Of a DNA stretch of 6,619 nt, positions 1-5,778 are shown piece by piece. This DNA is from an uncultured Pirellulaceae bacterium. Its GTDB lineage: Bacteria; Planctomycetota; Planctomycetia; Pirellulales; Pirellulaceae. A program made the position numbers and the translations under genes. Numbering within the stretch: the stretch's first letter is position 1; each line of letters begins with the position of its first letter. The DNA is taken from NCBI GenBank assembly GCA_947258905.1, contig CAMYKF010000065.1:1-6619 (forward strand), read 5' to 3'. The notes under the pieces are model-generated. The model was given only the letters and a program-made list of their open reading frames with translations. It was not told where the DNA came from and did no database searches.

Positions 1-399
1 CAGAACACAGCGGCGAAACCGGCTGCGGGCGATCTCAATGCGTTTGGCCAGTGCGATTTCCTCGTCGCGGGTGAGCAGCGGGATCTCGGCCAGTTGGCTG
101 AGGTACATGCGGATCGGATCATCGCCGGCACGCGTGACTCGTTCGGTGAATGTAGAAAGAGAAGCGACTTCGGCTTCGGCCTGCTTCAGTTCTTCGGCCG
201 TCGGCCCGTCCAGTTTGTCTTCGGGAGCCGATTTTCTCAGATGGATTCCCGAGGCCTCGATGGCGCAAATCAGGTTATTAAGTTTGTCGGGTGTGTTGGC
301 TTCGTCGGGCAGGTACGTGGCGACTTGTTCAAAAGTCAGATAACCTTGTTTTTTGCCTTTTTCGATGAGAGTTTGCAGATCGGTTTCGAGATATTCCAT
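1..399 (-). CDS. rpoD: Primary RNA polymerase sigma factor (sigma-70/RpoD), N-terminal part, cut by window edge
   Basis: This is the start of the housekeeping sigma factor, which directs RNA polymerase to vegetative promoters. Only 133 codons are inside the window; the C-terminal regions 2-4 lie beyond the left edge. Residues 1 to about 60 look like sigma region 1.1 (LETDLQTLIEKGKKQGYLTF, then PDKLNNLICAIEASGIHL), the autoinhibitory domain typical of primary rather than alternative sigma factors. A charged linker follows (about 60-90). Region 1.2 begins near residue 93 with DDPIRMYLSQLAEIPLLTRD and EEIALAKRIE, a highly conserved RpoD signature. The ATG at 397-399 is chosen because AGGAGG lies 8 bases upstream. 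The gene follows dnaG on the same strand after 146 bp, the order seen in many bacterial macromolecular-synthesis operons. Family assignment is secure; the part outside the window is not seen. Confidence 0.95.
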   Translation of the reverse strand, partial: MEYLETDLQTLIEKGKKQGYLTFEQVATYLPDEANTPDKLNNLICAIEASGIHLRKSAPEDKLDGPTAEELKQAEAEVASLSTFTERVTRAGDDPIRMYLSQLAEIPLLTRDEEIALAKRIEIARSRFRRCVL

Positions 400-407
400 C
401 GTGTGGG

Positions 408-413
408 CCTCCT
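408..413 (-). promoter_or_regulatory. Ribosome binding site of rpoD
   Basis: On the minus strand this reads AGGAGG, a full anti-Shine-Dalgarno match, with an 8-base spacer to the ATG at 399. It fixes the rpoD start and suggests efficient translation. It lies outside the hairpins of the dnaG-rpoD spacer, so it would not be hidden by them. Confidence 0.85.
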
Positions 414-449
414 GCGATTTCCATATCGCTCTATGCACACTGTCTTGGT

Positions 450-516
450 GATCCGGCGGTCTGCGACGCAACGCACGGGGCGTTGCCTGCGGATGTCGCT
501 GCGACAACCGCGGATC
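450..516 (-). repeat. Nested inverted repeats / tandem hairpins in the dnaG-rpoD spacer
   Basis: Two adjacent hairpins can be drawn. One is GCAACGC (468-474) with GCGTTGC (480-486), a perfect 7-bp stem with a 5-base loop. The other is 489-511: GCGG pairs with CCGC and TGTCG with CGACA, 9 bp with one A-A mismatch and a 3-base loop. An alternative larger fold encloses the first hairpin: GATCCG-CGGT (450-460, one bulged G) pairs with ACCGCGGATC (507-516), and GCGAC (463-467) pairs with GTCGC (495-499). The two folds are mutually exclusive. No T-tract follows on the minus strand, so this is not a standard intrinsic terminator. It could be an attenuator, an RNA-processing site or a small palindromic repeat; which of these is not decidable here. 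Confidence 0.6.
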
Positions 517-545
517 AGAGAAGCAAGGTGTTTCCCTTCCGTGGG

Positions 546-2393
546 TTACTGATTGCCTTGCCGCTCTTTGGCTTGTTGGAACAAGCGTTCCAGTATTTTG
601 GACTCCTCCTGCTGATTGAGTTCAGATTGGCTGAGAGTTGAAATGGCTTGTTTTCTGTCGAGTTCCTGGACCTGCCGGTCAAACCTGACAATAAGTTGAT
701 TCAGTTGATCCGATAACCGGGTCTCGGTCATCGAGGTTTTGGTTTGGGATTCCTCATCCAGCTGGTTAAGCATGTGCTTGAGTTCCGGGTCTTCCAGTTG
801 CAGCATCAATGATTCAAAGGACACCGATTCGCCTTCGTGATAGCAGGCACAAATGATTTCGTAGATATCGCGACAGATACCTTCTACGAACTGGTCGGGC
901 GAAATGTTCTCAACCGCCTGGTCAATCAATTTGTTGTCACGCAGGATGACTTGCAACAACTCCCGCTCCAGCGGACGCAGTGTTTTGCGTTGTTTCCCGG
1001 CGTGTTTGCCCGCATCATGACGGGTGCGTTTTTGACGCTTTCGCAACTCGCTGATACGTTCGCGCAGCGTGGCGAGGTCAATCTGGAACAGCTGCGAAAG
1101 ACGCGTGAGAATCTGTTGCTCGCGCAGTCGGCTCTCGGACGTTGTGCCGAGGCTGGCAGGGCTGCTGGCAATCGTTTGCAGGATGCTGTCCAGTCCCTGA
1201 TTGGCCCGATGCGTATCGCGAATCAGGTCAATGCCCCGGGTCTCGATCGAGATCTTGTGATCCAGGGCGTCGCTGGCTGCTTCGATCAGCTGTCGAAATT
1301 CGGCAGCGCCGTACTGCTGCACAAAATCGCACGGATCCTGGCCTTCGGGCAGTGTCATGACTCGCAAATCAACATTGGCCCGCACAAAGTGCTCGAGGAT
1401 TTCGTTGGTGCGCCGCTGGCCGGCCTCATCGCCATCGAGCACCAGCGTGATGCGATCGGCAAACCGCCGGATCACCTGAATGTGTCGCTGGTTCAGCGAT
1501 GTGCCGCAAACGGCAGAGACATTTTCAATCCCGGCAATCCACGCTCCGATGACGTCCGTGTAACCTTCGACAATGATCAGGTGGCGGTCGCCCGACAGCG
1601 CGTTTCTGGCAATGTTCAGTCCGTATAGATTGTCGCTTTTGGCATAAAGTCGTGTTTCCGGCGAATTGATGTACTTGGCCGGGGGGCGACCGGTCTCGGA
1701 TTCCTCGTGCTCGGCGATTTCGGGCAGGACTCGTCCGCCGAATGCGATCGGGCGATCCTGAGTGTCATGGATCGGGAACATCAGTCGCCCGCGGAATCGT
1801 TCGTACCAGCCGCTGGATTTTTCGCTGCGACCGACCAGTCCACAAGCCTGCAGCACCTCGGGCGAGAATCCGACGTCTCGACACTGTTCCAGTAACCACG
1901 ACCATGAATTGGGAGCGAATCCCAGCTGGAACTGGTCAATGGCGTTTGGATTGATGCCGCGCGCGGCGAGATAACGCCGGGCCGGTTCGGCGGCCGGGTC
2001 GTCTTGCAAACAGCGATGGTATTTTTGCGAGGCCCATTGCAGGGCCTTGAACAGGGTCGGCTTGTCGTTGGGATGGCCAGCGACGGTTTTGGCGCGGGGA
2101 CGACTGGCCAGTTCGATGCCAGCTCGTTCGGCCAGCATTTCCAGTGCCTGACGGAACTCGATGTTTTCGCGTTTCATCACGAAACTGAAGACGTCGCCGC
2201 CGATGTCACACACCCAGCACTTCCACGACTGACGCGTGGGATTGATTTGCAGACTCGGGCGCTGGTCGTCATGCCAGGGGCAATTGGCGACGTAAATACT
2301 GCCCTGACGGCGCAGCTGCAAATAATTGCTTGTCAAATCGACAAGGTCGGTCGCTTGCTTGACGCGATCCTTGTCGTCGTACGCGAAAGACAC
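546..2393 (-). CDS. dnaG: DNA primase DnaG
   Basis: This protein synthesises the RNA primers that start leading and lagging strands at the replication fork. It has 615 residues, slightly longer than E. coli DnaG (581). The order is canonical: an N-terminal CHC2 zinc finger with C38-P-W-H41 and C59-W-V-C62; the RNA-polymerase-type catalytic core with ERFRGRLMFPIHD (199-210) and FGGRVL (218-223); then KYINSPETRLYAKSDNLYGL. The Toprim acidic residues are all present: VEGYTD (275-280, E276), VLDGDEAGQ (318-326, D320 and D322) and GQDPCDFV (351-358). A basic linker (about 450-470) leads to the C-terminal helicase-interaction domain (about 472-615), which ends in a Gln/Glu-rich, probably helical tail. 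The start codon is GTG at 2391-2393, supported by GGAG 6 bases upstream; the zinc finger is correctly placed from it. rpoD follows 146 bp downstream. Confidence 0.98.
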   Translation of the reverse strand: MSFAYDDKDRVKQATDLVDLTSNYLQLRRQGSIYVANCPWHDDQRPSLQINPTRQSWKCWVCDIGGDVFSFVMKRENIEFRQALEMLAERAGIELASRPRAKTVAGHPNDKPTLFKALQWASQKYHRCLQDDPAAEPARRYLAARGINPNAIDQFQLGFAPNSWSWLLEQCRDVGFSPEVLQACGLVGRSEKSSGWYERFRGRLMFPIHDTQDRPIAFGGRVLPEIAEHEESETGRPPAKYINSPETRLYAKSDNLYGLNIARNALSGDRHLIIVEGYTDVIGAWIAGIENVSAVCGTSLNQRHIQVIRRFADRITLVLDGDEAGQRRTNEILEHFVRANVDLRVMTLPEGQDPCDFVQQYGAAEFRQLIEAASDALDHKISIETRGIDLIRDTHRANQGLDSILQTIASSPASLGTTSESRLREQQILTRLSQLFQIDLATLRERISELRKRQKRTRHDAGKHAGKQRKTLRPLERELLQVILRDNKLIDQAVENISPDQFVEGICRDIYEIICACYHEGESVSFESLMLQLEDPELKHMLNQLDEESQTKTSMTETRLSDQLNQLIVRFDRQVQELDRKQAISTLSQSELNQQEESKILERLFQQAKERQGNQ

Positions 2394-2572
2394 GTGCGGC
2401 TCCGAAGTGCGGGACGGGGGTGGTCACGCGGGGCACAGTCTTCCGCTGGTTCGCGCCTGTGGGCCAGAACTCAGCCGGGAAACGCCGCTTCCTTGCGACC
2501 GGTACCAATCCTTGTCGAGTGTTTGGGTCATTCCACAATGATTGGCGAGCATCTTCCTTGATGCAGCCCGGC

Positions 2573-2602
2573 ATTCTATCGACGCCGAACTTTTTTGGTC
2601 AA
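2573..2602 (-). promoter_or_regulatory. Candidate sigma70-type promoter for dnaG(-rpoD)
   Basis: On the minus strand TTGACC (2602-2597) matches the -35 consensus at five of six positions. After an 18-base spacer comes TAGAAT (2578-2573), which matches the -10 consensus at five of six. Transcription would start around 2566, leaving a leader of about 170 bases before the dnaG GTG. It is the best promoter-like pair I found in the spacer and lies between the permease-side hairpins and dnaG, a sensible place for an operon boundary. This is a prediction by eye; planctomycete promoters are poorly charted. Confidence 0.5.
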
Positions 2603-2651
2603 CAGCAACCCGCACCAATGACTTCATCGATTCTAGCGTTGCCAGCAGCCA

Positions 2652-2673
2652 CCGCCAGCATGCTGTCTGGCGG
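2652..2673 (-). repeat. GC-rich inverted repeat downstream of the ABC permease
   Basis: CCGCCAG (2652-2658) and CTGGCGG (2667-2673) form a perfect 7-bp stem with an 8-base loop (CATGCTGT). It lies about 60 bases past the permease stop in the direction of transcription. No T-tract follows on the minus strand, so a role as a transcription end or 3' stabiliser is possible but unproven. Confidence 0.4.
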
Positions 2674-2688
2674 GCCCGACCTGATTGC

Positions 2689-2703
2689 GGCTGGGACCCA
2701 GCC
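2689..2703 (-). repeat. Short perfect palindrome downstream of the ABC permease
   Basis: GGCTGGG-A-CCCAGCC is a perfect 7-base inverted repeat about a single base, usable as a 6-bp stem with a 3-base loop in RNA. It sits about 32 bases after the permease stop codon and just before the second hairpin at 2652-2673. Together they may mark the 3' end of the transporter mRNA, though there is no U-tract. Confidence 0.4.
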
Positions 2704-2735
2704 TGGCCTTCCCGTTATCGCTAACTTTGCCGGAA

Positions 2736-4577
2736 TCAGGTGCCCACTTGCGTCACAACGGACAGAATATCCTGCTCCTTGTCACGCAAGACACGGCCCT
2801 GACGGGAGACGACCCACAGGTAGACACCCAGGGTGGCAATAAATACCAGCACCGATCCCAACAGGTACACCGGGATGCTGCCCCACCCATAGACCTCGCG
2901 CAACAGCAATTCGGCGATCAGCGGAATCATCGTGGGCAACAAGGCCAACGGCAGCAAAATCATGATCAGCAACTGCAGCAGGATGACACTCATGTTCATG
3001 TTCATGGGCTTCATGGTTCCCGAGGCAATCGCCAGCGGCGCGATGATCGACATCATGTTTCCGAACATGCAAGTGATCAGGTAAACCGATCCCAGCTGGA
3101 CGATCGCGGCCAGCAAGTGGGTCGGCCTCAGTGGCATGAAGATCTGCAGTGCGCCCAGGCCCATTATGCCCAGAAAAAATGCAAACGGTGCCAGCGCGGC
3201 GTTTTTGCCAATCAGGATTTCGCGGCGCCGCACCGGTGACAGGACGAAAATGCGAAAGCCGCCGCGGTCATAGCCAAACTGGTTTTGAATCATGGTCAGC
3301 ACACCGAGCATGGCAAAAGTGCACACGCCGATCGCAGCAAATGGCCGAAAGTCCAATGGCATGGGTGTTTTGGCCCGGAACACCAACGAGACTCCCACGA
3401 TCAACATGACCAGGAAGGGGCCGAACAAAGCCAGCTTGGCTTCGGGCGCTCGGGCGACACTGGCCAGCATACCCGTGGCCACGGCCGATTGATGTTGATT
3501 GAGCATTGGAATGTCCCGGCCCACGACTTTGTGGAACAAGGGCATCTTGAGTGGACGCTCGGATTGTTTGTCTTTTTGCTTCGCGGTCGGTTTGTGCCGC
3601 GCGATATCTCCTCGATACAAACGCAAGGTGGTGATGAATGAGCGGTACAGACTGATCCCGGAGAGTCCCAGCAGGCCCAGCAGACAGAACGGCGGTAGCC
3701 ACCATTGGCGCTTCGCGGCTGCCTCGATTCCCAATGGCATCCAGCCGGGAGGGAATACCATATTGCCAATGCGAACAACGTCGGCCACCGCTTTGATCTC
3801 CCGTTCCCTTTTGGCTTTGTTCTGTGCTTCAAGTTCCTCGACGCGTTCATCGAATTCCGCCTGCGTCATTTCTTCGTCATTGACCATGGACCGCCACTCG
3901 TCCTTCATTTTGGACTGTTGCACCTTGCGTTGTTCGGCTGCCGCTTCACGGTCCTCAAACACGGTCAAATTCAGGAAGTTGGGTACCTGCATCACCATGA
4001 TGAACACAAACATCAGGCCCGCTATGAGGGCACGTTTGTGGCGCTTGTTCACCATCAACGTCGCCATCCAGCCGCGAAACTGATACGTCAGTGCCGTAAC
4101 CAGCAAAACAAACGCGGCGAGCAGCAACAGCCCTGTGCCCATCGTCCAGCCGTAAAATTCGATCATGGAAAAACAGAATCCGACCAGCACGGGCAGCATC
4201 AGGAAGATGGCGATGCTGAAAAACGAACTCAAATAGTTCATCAGAAATGCACCGCGGGCGGACACGGGCAGTGAAAGAAACTTGTCCAGCGACAAGGGCT
4301 CACTGCGCTGCAGATCGGTCAGCACGCCAATTGACCAGCCGAACAGGAATGCAGCACCCAAACCGGTCCAGACCAGCATAAGGGTGGACGGATTCAGCTG
4401 ATTAAGCACATGCGATCCCGCCAGCCACGACAAAAAAAACAGCACGGTCGATGCGATACAGCCCAGCACGAGGGCCACGATCGTGACAATTCGATTGGCC
4501 GAGCTCATGCGTCGCAGCTGGTTGACCATCAGTCGCCAGCGCAACCAGCAGATGGTCCCGAAATGGCTCCAGGTCAC
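2736..4577 (-). CDS. ABC-2 type transporter permease with charged cytoplasmic insert
   Basis: This is the membrane half of an ABC transporter; the ATPase gene overlaps it upstream. The 613 residues contain roughly 12 hydrophobic segments by eye: near 31-52, 65-87, 112-136, 148-164, 183-200, 295-313, 383-400, 414-431, 457-480, 486-515, 529-555 and 570-590. That suggests two six-helix halves in one chain. Between them lies a strongly charged, probably helical stretch at about 207-266 (Lys/Glu/Arg/Gln-rich) and a basic loop at 325-345. The motif NQFGYDRGGFR with FVLSPVRRREILIGKN (432-458) resembles large ABC-2 permeases common in Planctomycetes (recall, not searched). The start is GTG at 4575-4577, overlapping the ATPase stop as GTGA; GGAGG lies 10 bases upstream. 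Translational coupling is likely. The substrate is unknown; an exporter is more likely than an importer, since no binding protein is encoded nearby. Confidence 0.85.
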   Translation of the reverse strand: MTWSHFGTICWLRWRLMVNQLRRMSSANRIVTIVALVLGCIASTVLFFLSWLAGSHVLNQLNPSTLMLVWTGLGAAFLFGWSIGVLTDLQRSEPLSLDKFLSLPVSARGAFLMNYLSSFFSIAIFLMLPVLVGFCFSMIEFYGWTMGTGLLLLAAFVLLVTALTYQFRGWMATLMVNKRHKRALIAGLMFVFIMVMQVPNFLNLTVFEDREAAAEQRKVQQSKMKDEWRSMVNDEEMTQAEFDERVEELEAQNKAKREREIKAVADVVRIGNMVFPPGWMPLGIEAAAKRQWWLPPFCLLGLLGLSGISLYRSFITTLRLYRGDIARHKPTAKQKDKQSERPLKMPLFHKVVGRDIPMLNQHQSAVATGMLASVARAPEAKLALFGPFLVMLIVGVSLVFRAKTPMPLDFRPFAAIGVCTFAMLGVLTMIQNQFGYDRGGFRIFVLSPVRRREILIGKNAALAPFAFFLGIMGLGALQIFMPLRPTHLLAAIVQLGSVYLITCMFGNMMSIIAPLAIASGTMKPMNMNMSVILLQLLIMILLPLALLPTMIPLIAELLLREVYGWGSIPVYLLGSVLVFIATLGVYLWVVSRQGRVLRDKEQDILSVVTQVGT

Positions 4578-5365
4578 GTGTCGCCCCCCTCCAGCCAGCT
4601 GAGCTTTTGCGGCGGTTCGTCGCTTTGTCCTACGACTTCCAAAAAGACATCTTCCAGCGAATGGCCGCTGCTGGTTTGCAGGTCAGCCAGCGCTGATTGC
4701 TCGACGAGTTTGCCCTCGGCGATAATGCCCACGTGCGTGCACAGCTTTTCCACAATTTCGAGCACATGCGATGTCAGGAAAACCGTCGAGCCACGCGACG
4801 TGAACCCCGACAGCGTCTCACGAATGACGCGGGAAGTGACGGCGTCGACACCCTCGAATGGCTCGTCCAGAAACAGCAGGTCCGGATCGGGCAGGATAGC
4901 GGCCGCCAATGCCAGTTTCTTTTTCATGCCGTGCGAGTATTCCAGCGTCAGCTTTCGATGCTCGTGGTCCAGATTCATCATGGCCAGCAATTCATCGGAA
5001 CGCTGCACGATCACAGATTTTTCAAGACTGAACATGCGGCCGATAAACATCAGGTATTCGCGGCCCGTCAGGTTGTCAAACAGTGACAGGTCTTCCGGGA
5101 CGACGCCAATGCGACGTTTGATGTCCAGTGCCTGGTCCCGGTCAAAAGGGTTCATGCCAAGAATCGCAATCGCGCCGGCGCTGGGAGCGAGCAGGCCCGT
5201 CAGCATCTTGATCGTCGTCGACTTGCCGGCACCGTTGGGACCCAGAAATCCATAAAACGTGCCGCGTGGCACTTGCAGGTCCACACGGTCGACAGCGCAC
5301 TGTTCGCCAAACATCCGCGTGAGGCCGCGGGTTTCGATTGCCAGGGATTCCGTCGGTTCGCTCAT
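4574..5365 (-). CDS. ABC transporter ATP-binding protein (ABC-2/CcmA-like)
   Basis: This is the ATPase that powers the permease encoded just downstream. Its 263 residues form one complete nucleotide-binding domain: Walker A GPNGAGKST (42-50), a Q-loop position with Glu (VVPED, 88-92), signature YSHGMKKK (143-150) instead of LSGGQ, Walker B LLFLDEP (163-169, D167 and E168), D-loop EGVDA (171-175) and switch His in TSH (H200). The Glu Q-loop and SHGM signature are common in ABC-2/CcmA-type ATPases and should not be read as damage. A short C-terminal tail (about 235-263) with HSLEDVFLEVVG is typical of the family. The ATG at 5363-5365 has only a weak Shine-Dalgarno (GAG, 6 bases upstream), and no upstream start improves it. 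The gene is probably first in a two-gene operon. The substrate cannot be read from the sequence. Confidence 0.93.
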   Translation of the reverse strand: MSEPTESLAIETRGLTRMFGEQCAVDRVDLQVPRGTFYGFLGPNGAGKSTTIKMLTGLLAPSAGAIAILGMNPFDRDQALDIKRRIGVVPEDLSLFDNLTGREYLMFIGRMFSLEKSVIVQRSDELLAMMNLDHEHRKLTLEYSHGMKKKLALAAAILPDPDLLFLDEPFEGVDAVTSRVIRETLSGFTSRGSTVFLTSHVLEIVEKLCTHVGIIAEGKLVEQSALADLQTSSGHSLEDVFLEVVGQSDEPPQKLSWLEGGDT

Positions 5366-5461
5366 TCAGCTCGGTGTATCAGGTGTTTGGTACATTCACA
5401 TTCGTCGCCGTTCTGCCAATATTCAGGCGACTGGTACGAATGGAAGAATGATTCTAGTCCC

Positions 5462-5468
5462 GGAGAGG
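5462..5468 (+). promoter_or_regulatory. Ribosome binding site of the 58-codon gene
   Basis: GGAGAGG lies 5 bases (counted from its last G) before the ATG at 5474; the GGAG core is 8 bases away. The alternative ATG at 5480 would be 11 bases from the last G, so the first ATG is preferred. This site is the main reason the small frame is accepted as a gene. Confidence 0.6.
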
Positions 5469-5473
5469 CCTTT

Positions 5474-5650
5474 ATGGGTATGCGGACCAAATTGAAGTTC
5501 AAGTTTTTTCGCGGCAGTTTGAAAACATGGCAAAACCTGTTTGAAGAGGCAGCCGCGTTTGCCTCGAAACAGGGCGAGCAAAACGTGTTGAACATCACGA
5601 CCAGCTGCGACCACAGCGACGCGGTTGTGACCGTATGGTACTGGGCATAA
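5474..5650 (+). CDS. Small protein of unknown function, 58 residues
   Basis: This short plus-strand gene lies between the divergent ABC operon and the convergent nfo gene. It encodes a soluble-looking 58-residue protein with no signal peptide or membrane segment. A basic N-terminus (RTKLKFKFFRG) is followed by an amphipathic, probably helical stretch (LKTWQNLFEEAAAFASKQG, about 16-34), then an alternating hydrophobic run that would fit two strands (VLNITTSCDHSD and AVVTVWYWA). It ends at the aromatic VTVWYW. The overall pattern, with TW, an EAAxFA helix and a C-terminal VVxVWYW strand, resembles short conserved hypothetical proteins I recall from Planctomycetes, but I cannot name a family. 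The frame is open further upstream into the ABC gene; the ATG at 5474 is chosen for its GGAGAGG. The stop codon sits 1 base before the REP-like cluster. Function unknown. Confidence 0.7.
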   Translation: MGMRTKLKFKFFRGSLKTWQNLFEEAAAFASKQGEQNVLNITTSCDHSDAVVTVWYWA

Positions 5651-5651
5651 A

Positions 5652-5746
5652 CACGTGGGGCAGGCATCTTGCCTGCCATTCCGATAACGGCGCGTGATTG
5701 GCAGGCTGGAAGCCCGCCCCACGTGGGGCAGGCATCTTGCATGACC
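5652..5746. repeat. REP/BIME-like palindrome cluster, three units in alternating orientation
   Basis: Three related units are packed between the small gene and nfo. Unit 1 (5652-5678, plus) is CAC, GTGG, then GGCAGGC-ATCTT-GCCTGCC, a perfect 7-bp hairpin with a 5-base loop. Unit 2 (5725-5699, minus) has the same layout with GGCGGGC-TTCCA-GCCTGCC, fully paired with one G-U wobble when read on the minus strand. Unit 3 (5720-5746, plus) repeats the first 21 bases of unit 1 exactly (5652-5672 equals 5720-5740), but its second arm has decayed to GCATGACC. Units 1 and 2 are tail to tail around a 20-base linker; units 2 and 3 share the palindrome CCCCACGTGGGG (5717-5728). A GTRG tetranucleotide at the 5' foot of a hairpin is the known layout of REP elements moved by REP-associated tyrosine transposases. 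No transposase gene is in the window. Confidence 0.75.
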
Positions 5747-5778
5747 TGGCAAGCCTGGTTGCGACTTGACACCGCCAG

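Larger units (their letters stand above)
2394..2735. other. Gene-free spacer between the ABC permease and dnaG
   Basis: No credible gene is seen in these 342 bases. Short open frames exist on both strands, but they lack ribosome binding sites or run into dnaG out of frame. The half nearest the permease holds two GC-rich hairpins (2689-2703 and 2652-2673). The middle holds a promoter-like pair (2573-2602) pointing at dnaG. What remains, about 170 bases, would be the dnaG leader. rpsU, which precedes dnaG in many bacteria, is absent here. Confidence 0.7.

Noticed and set aside
94..552. 152-codon plus-strand frame over rpoD and the dnaG-rpoD spacer
   Set aside because: It is antisense to the conserved N-terminus of RpoD and crosses the hairpin region; no domain or ribosome binding site was seen.
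837..1628. 263-codon open frame on the plus strand inside dnaG
   Set aside because: It is antisense to an intact, motif-complete primase gene; the product shows no recognisable family and the frame is explained by codon bias of the opposite strand.
2269..2574. 101-codon minus-strand frame overlapping the dnaG start
   Set aside because: Its ATG lies within the predicted -10 element, it lacks a ribosome binding site and it runs into dnaG in another frame; the composition looks non-coding.
4410..5255. 281-codon open frame on the plus strand across the ABC ATPase and permease genes
   Set aside because: It is antisense to two well-supported genes, is rich in Ser/Arg as expected for a shadow frame, and has no recognisable domain.
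4574..5365. SHGM signature and Glu in the Q-loop of the ATPase as signs of an inactive protein
   Set aside because: Both variants are normal in ABC-2/CcmA-type ATPases, and Walker A, Walker B and the switch histidine are intact.
5445..5455. Perfect 11-bp palindrome AGAAT-G-ATTCT upstream of the small gene, considered as an operator
   Set aside because: A palindrome of this size is expected several times by chance in 6.6 kb, and no second copy or regulator gene is nearby.
5366..5473. Possible divergent promoters between the ABC ATPase and the small gene
   Set aside because: Several partial -10-like hexamers occur on both strands, but none has a matching -35 at suitable spacing, so no promoter is called even though one must lie here or nearby.
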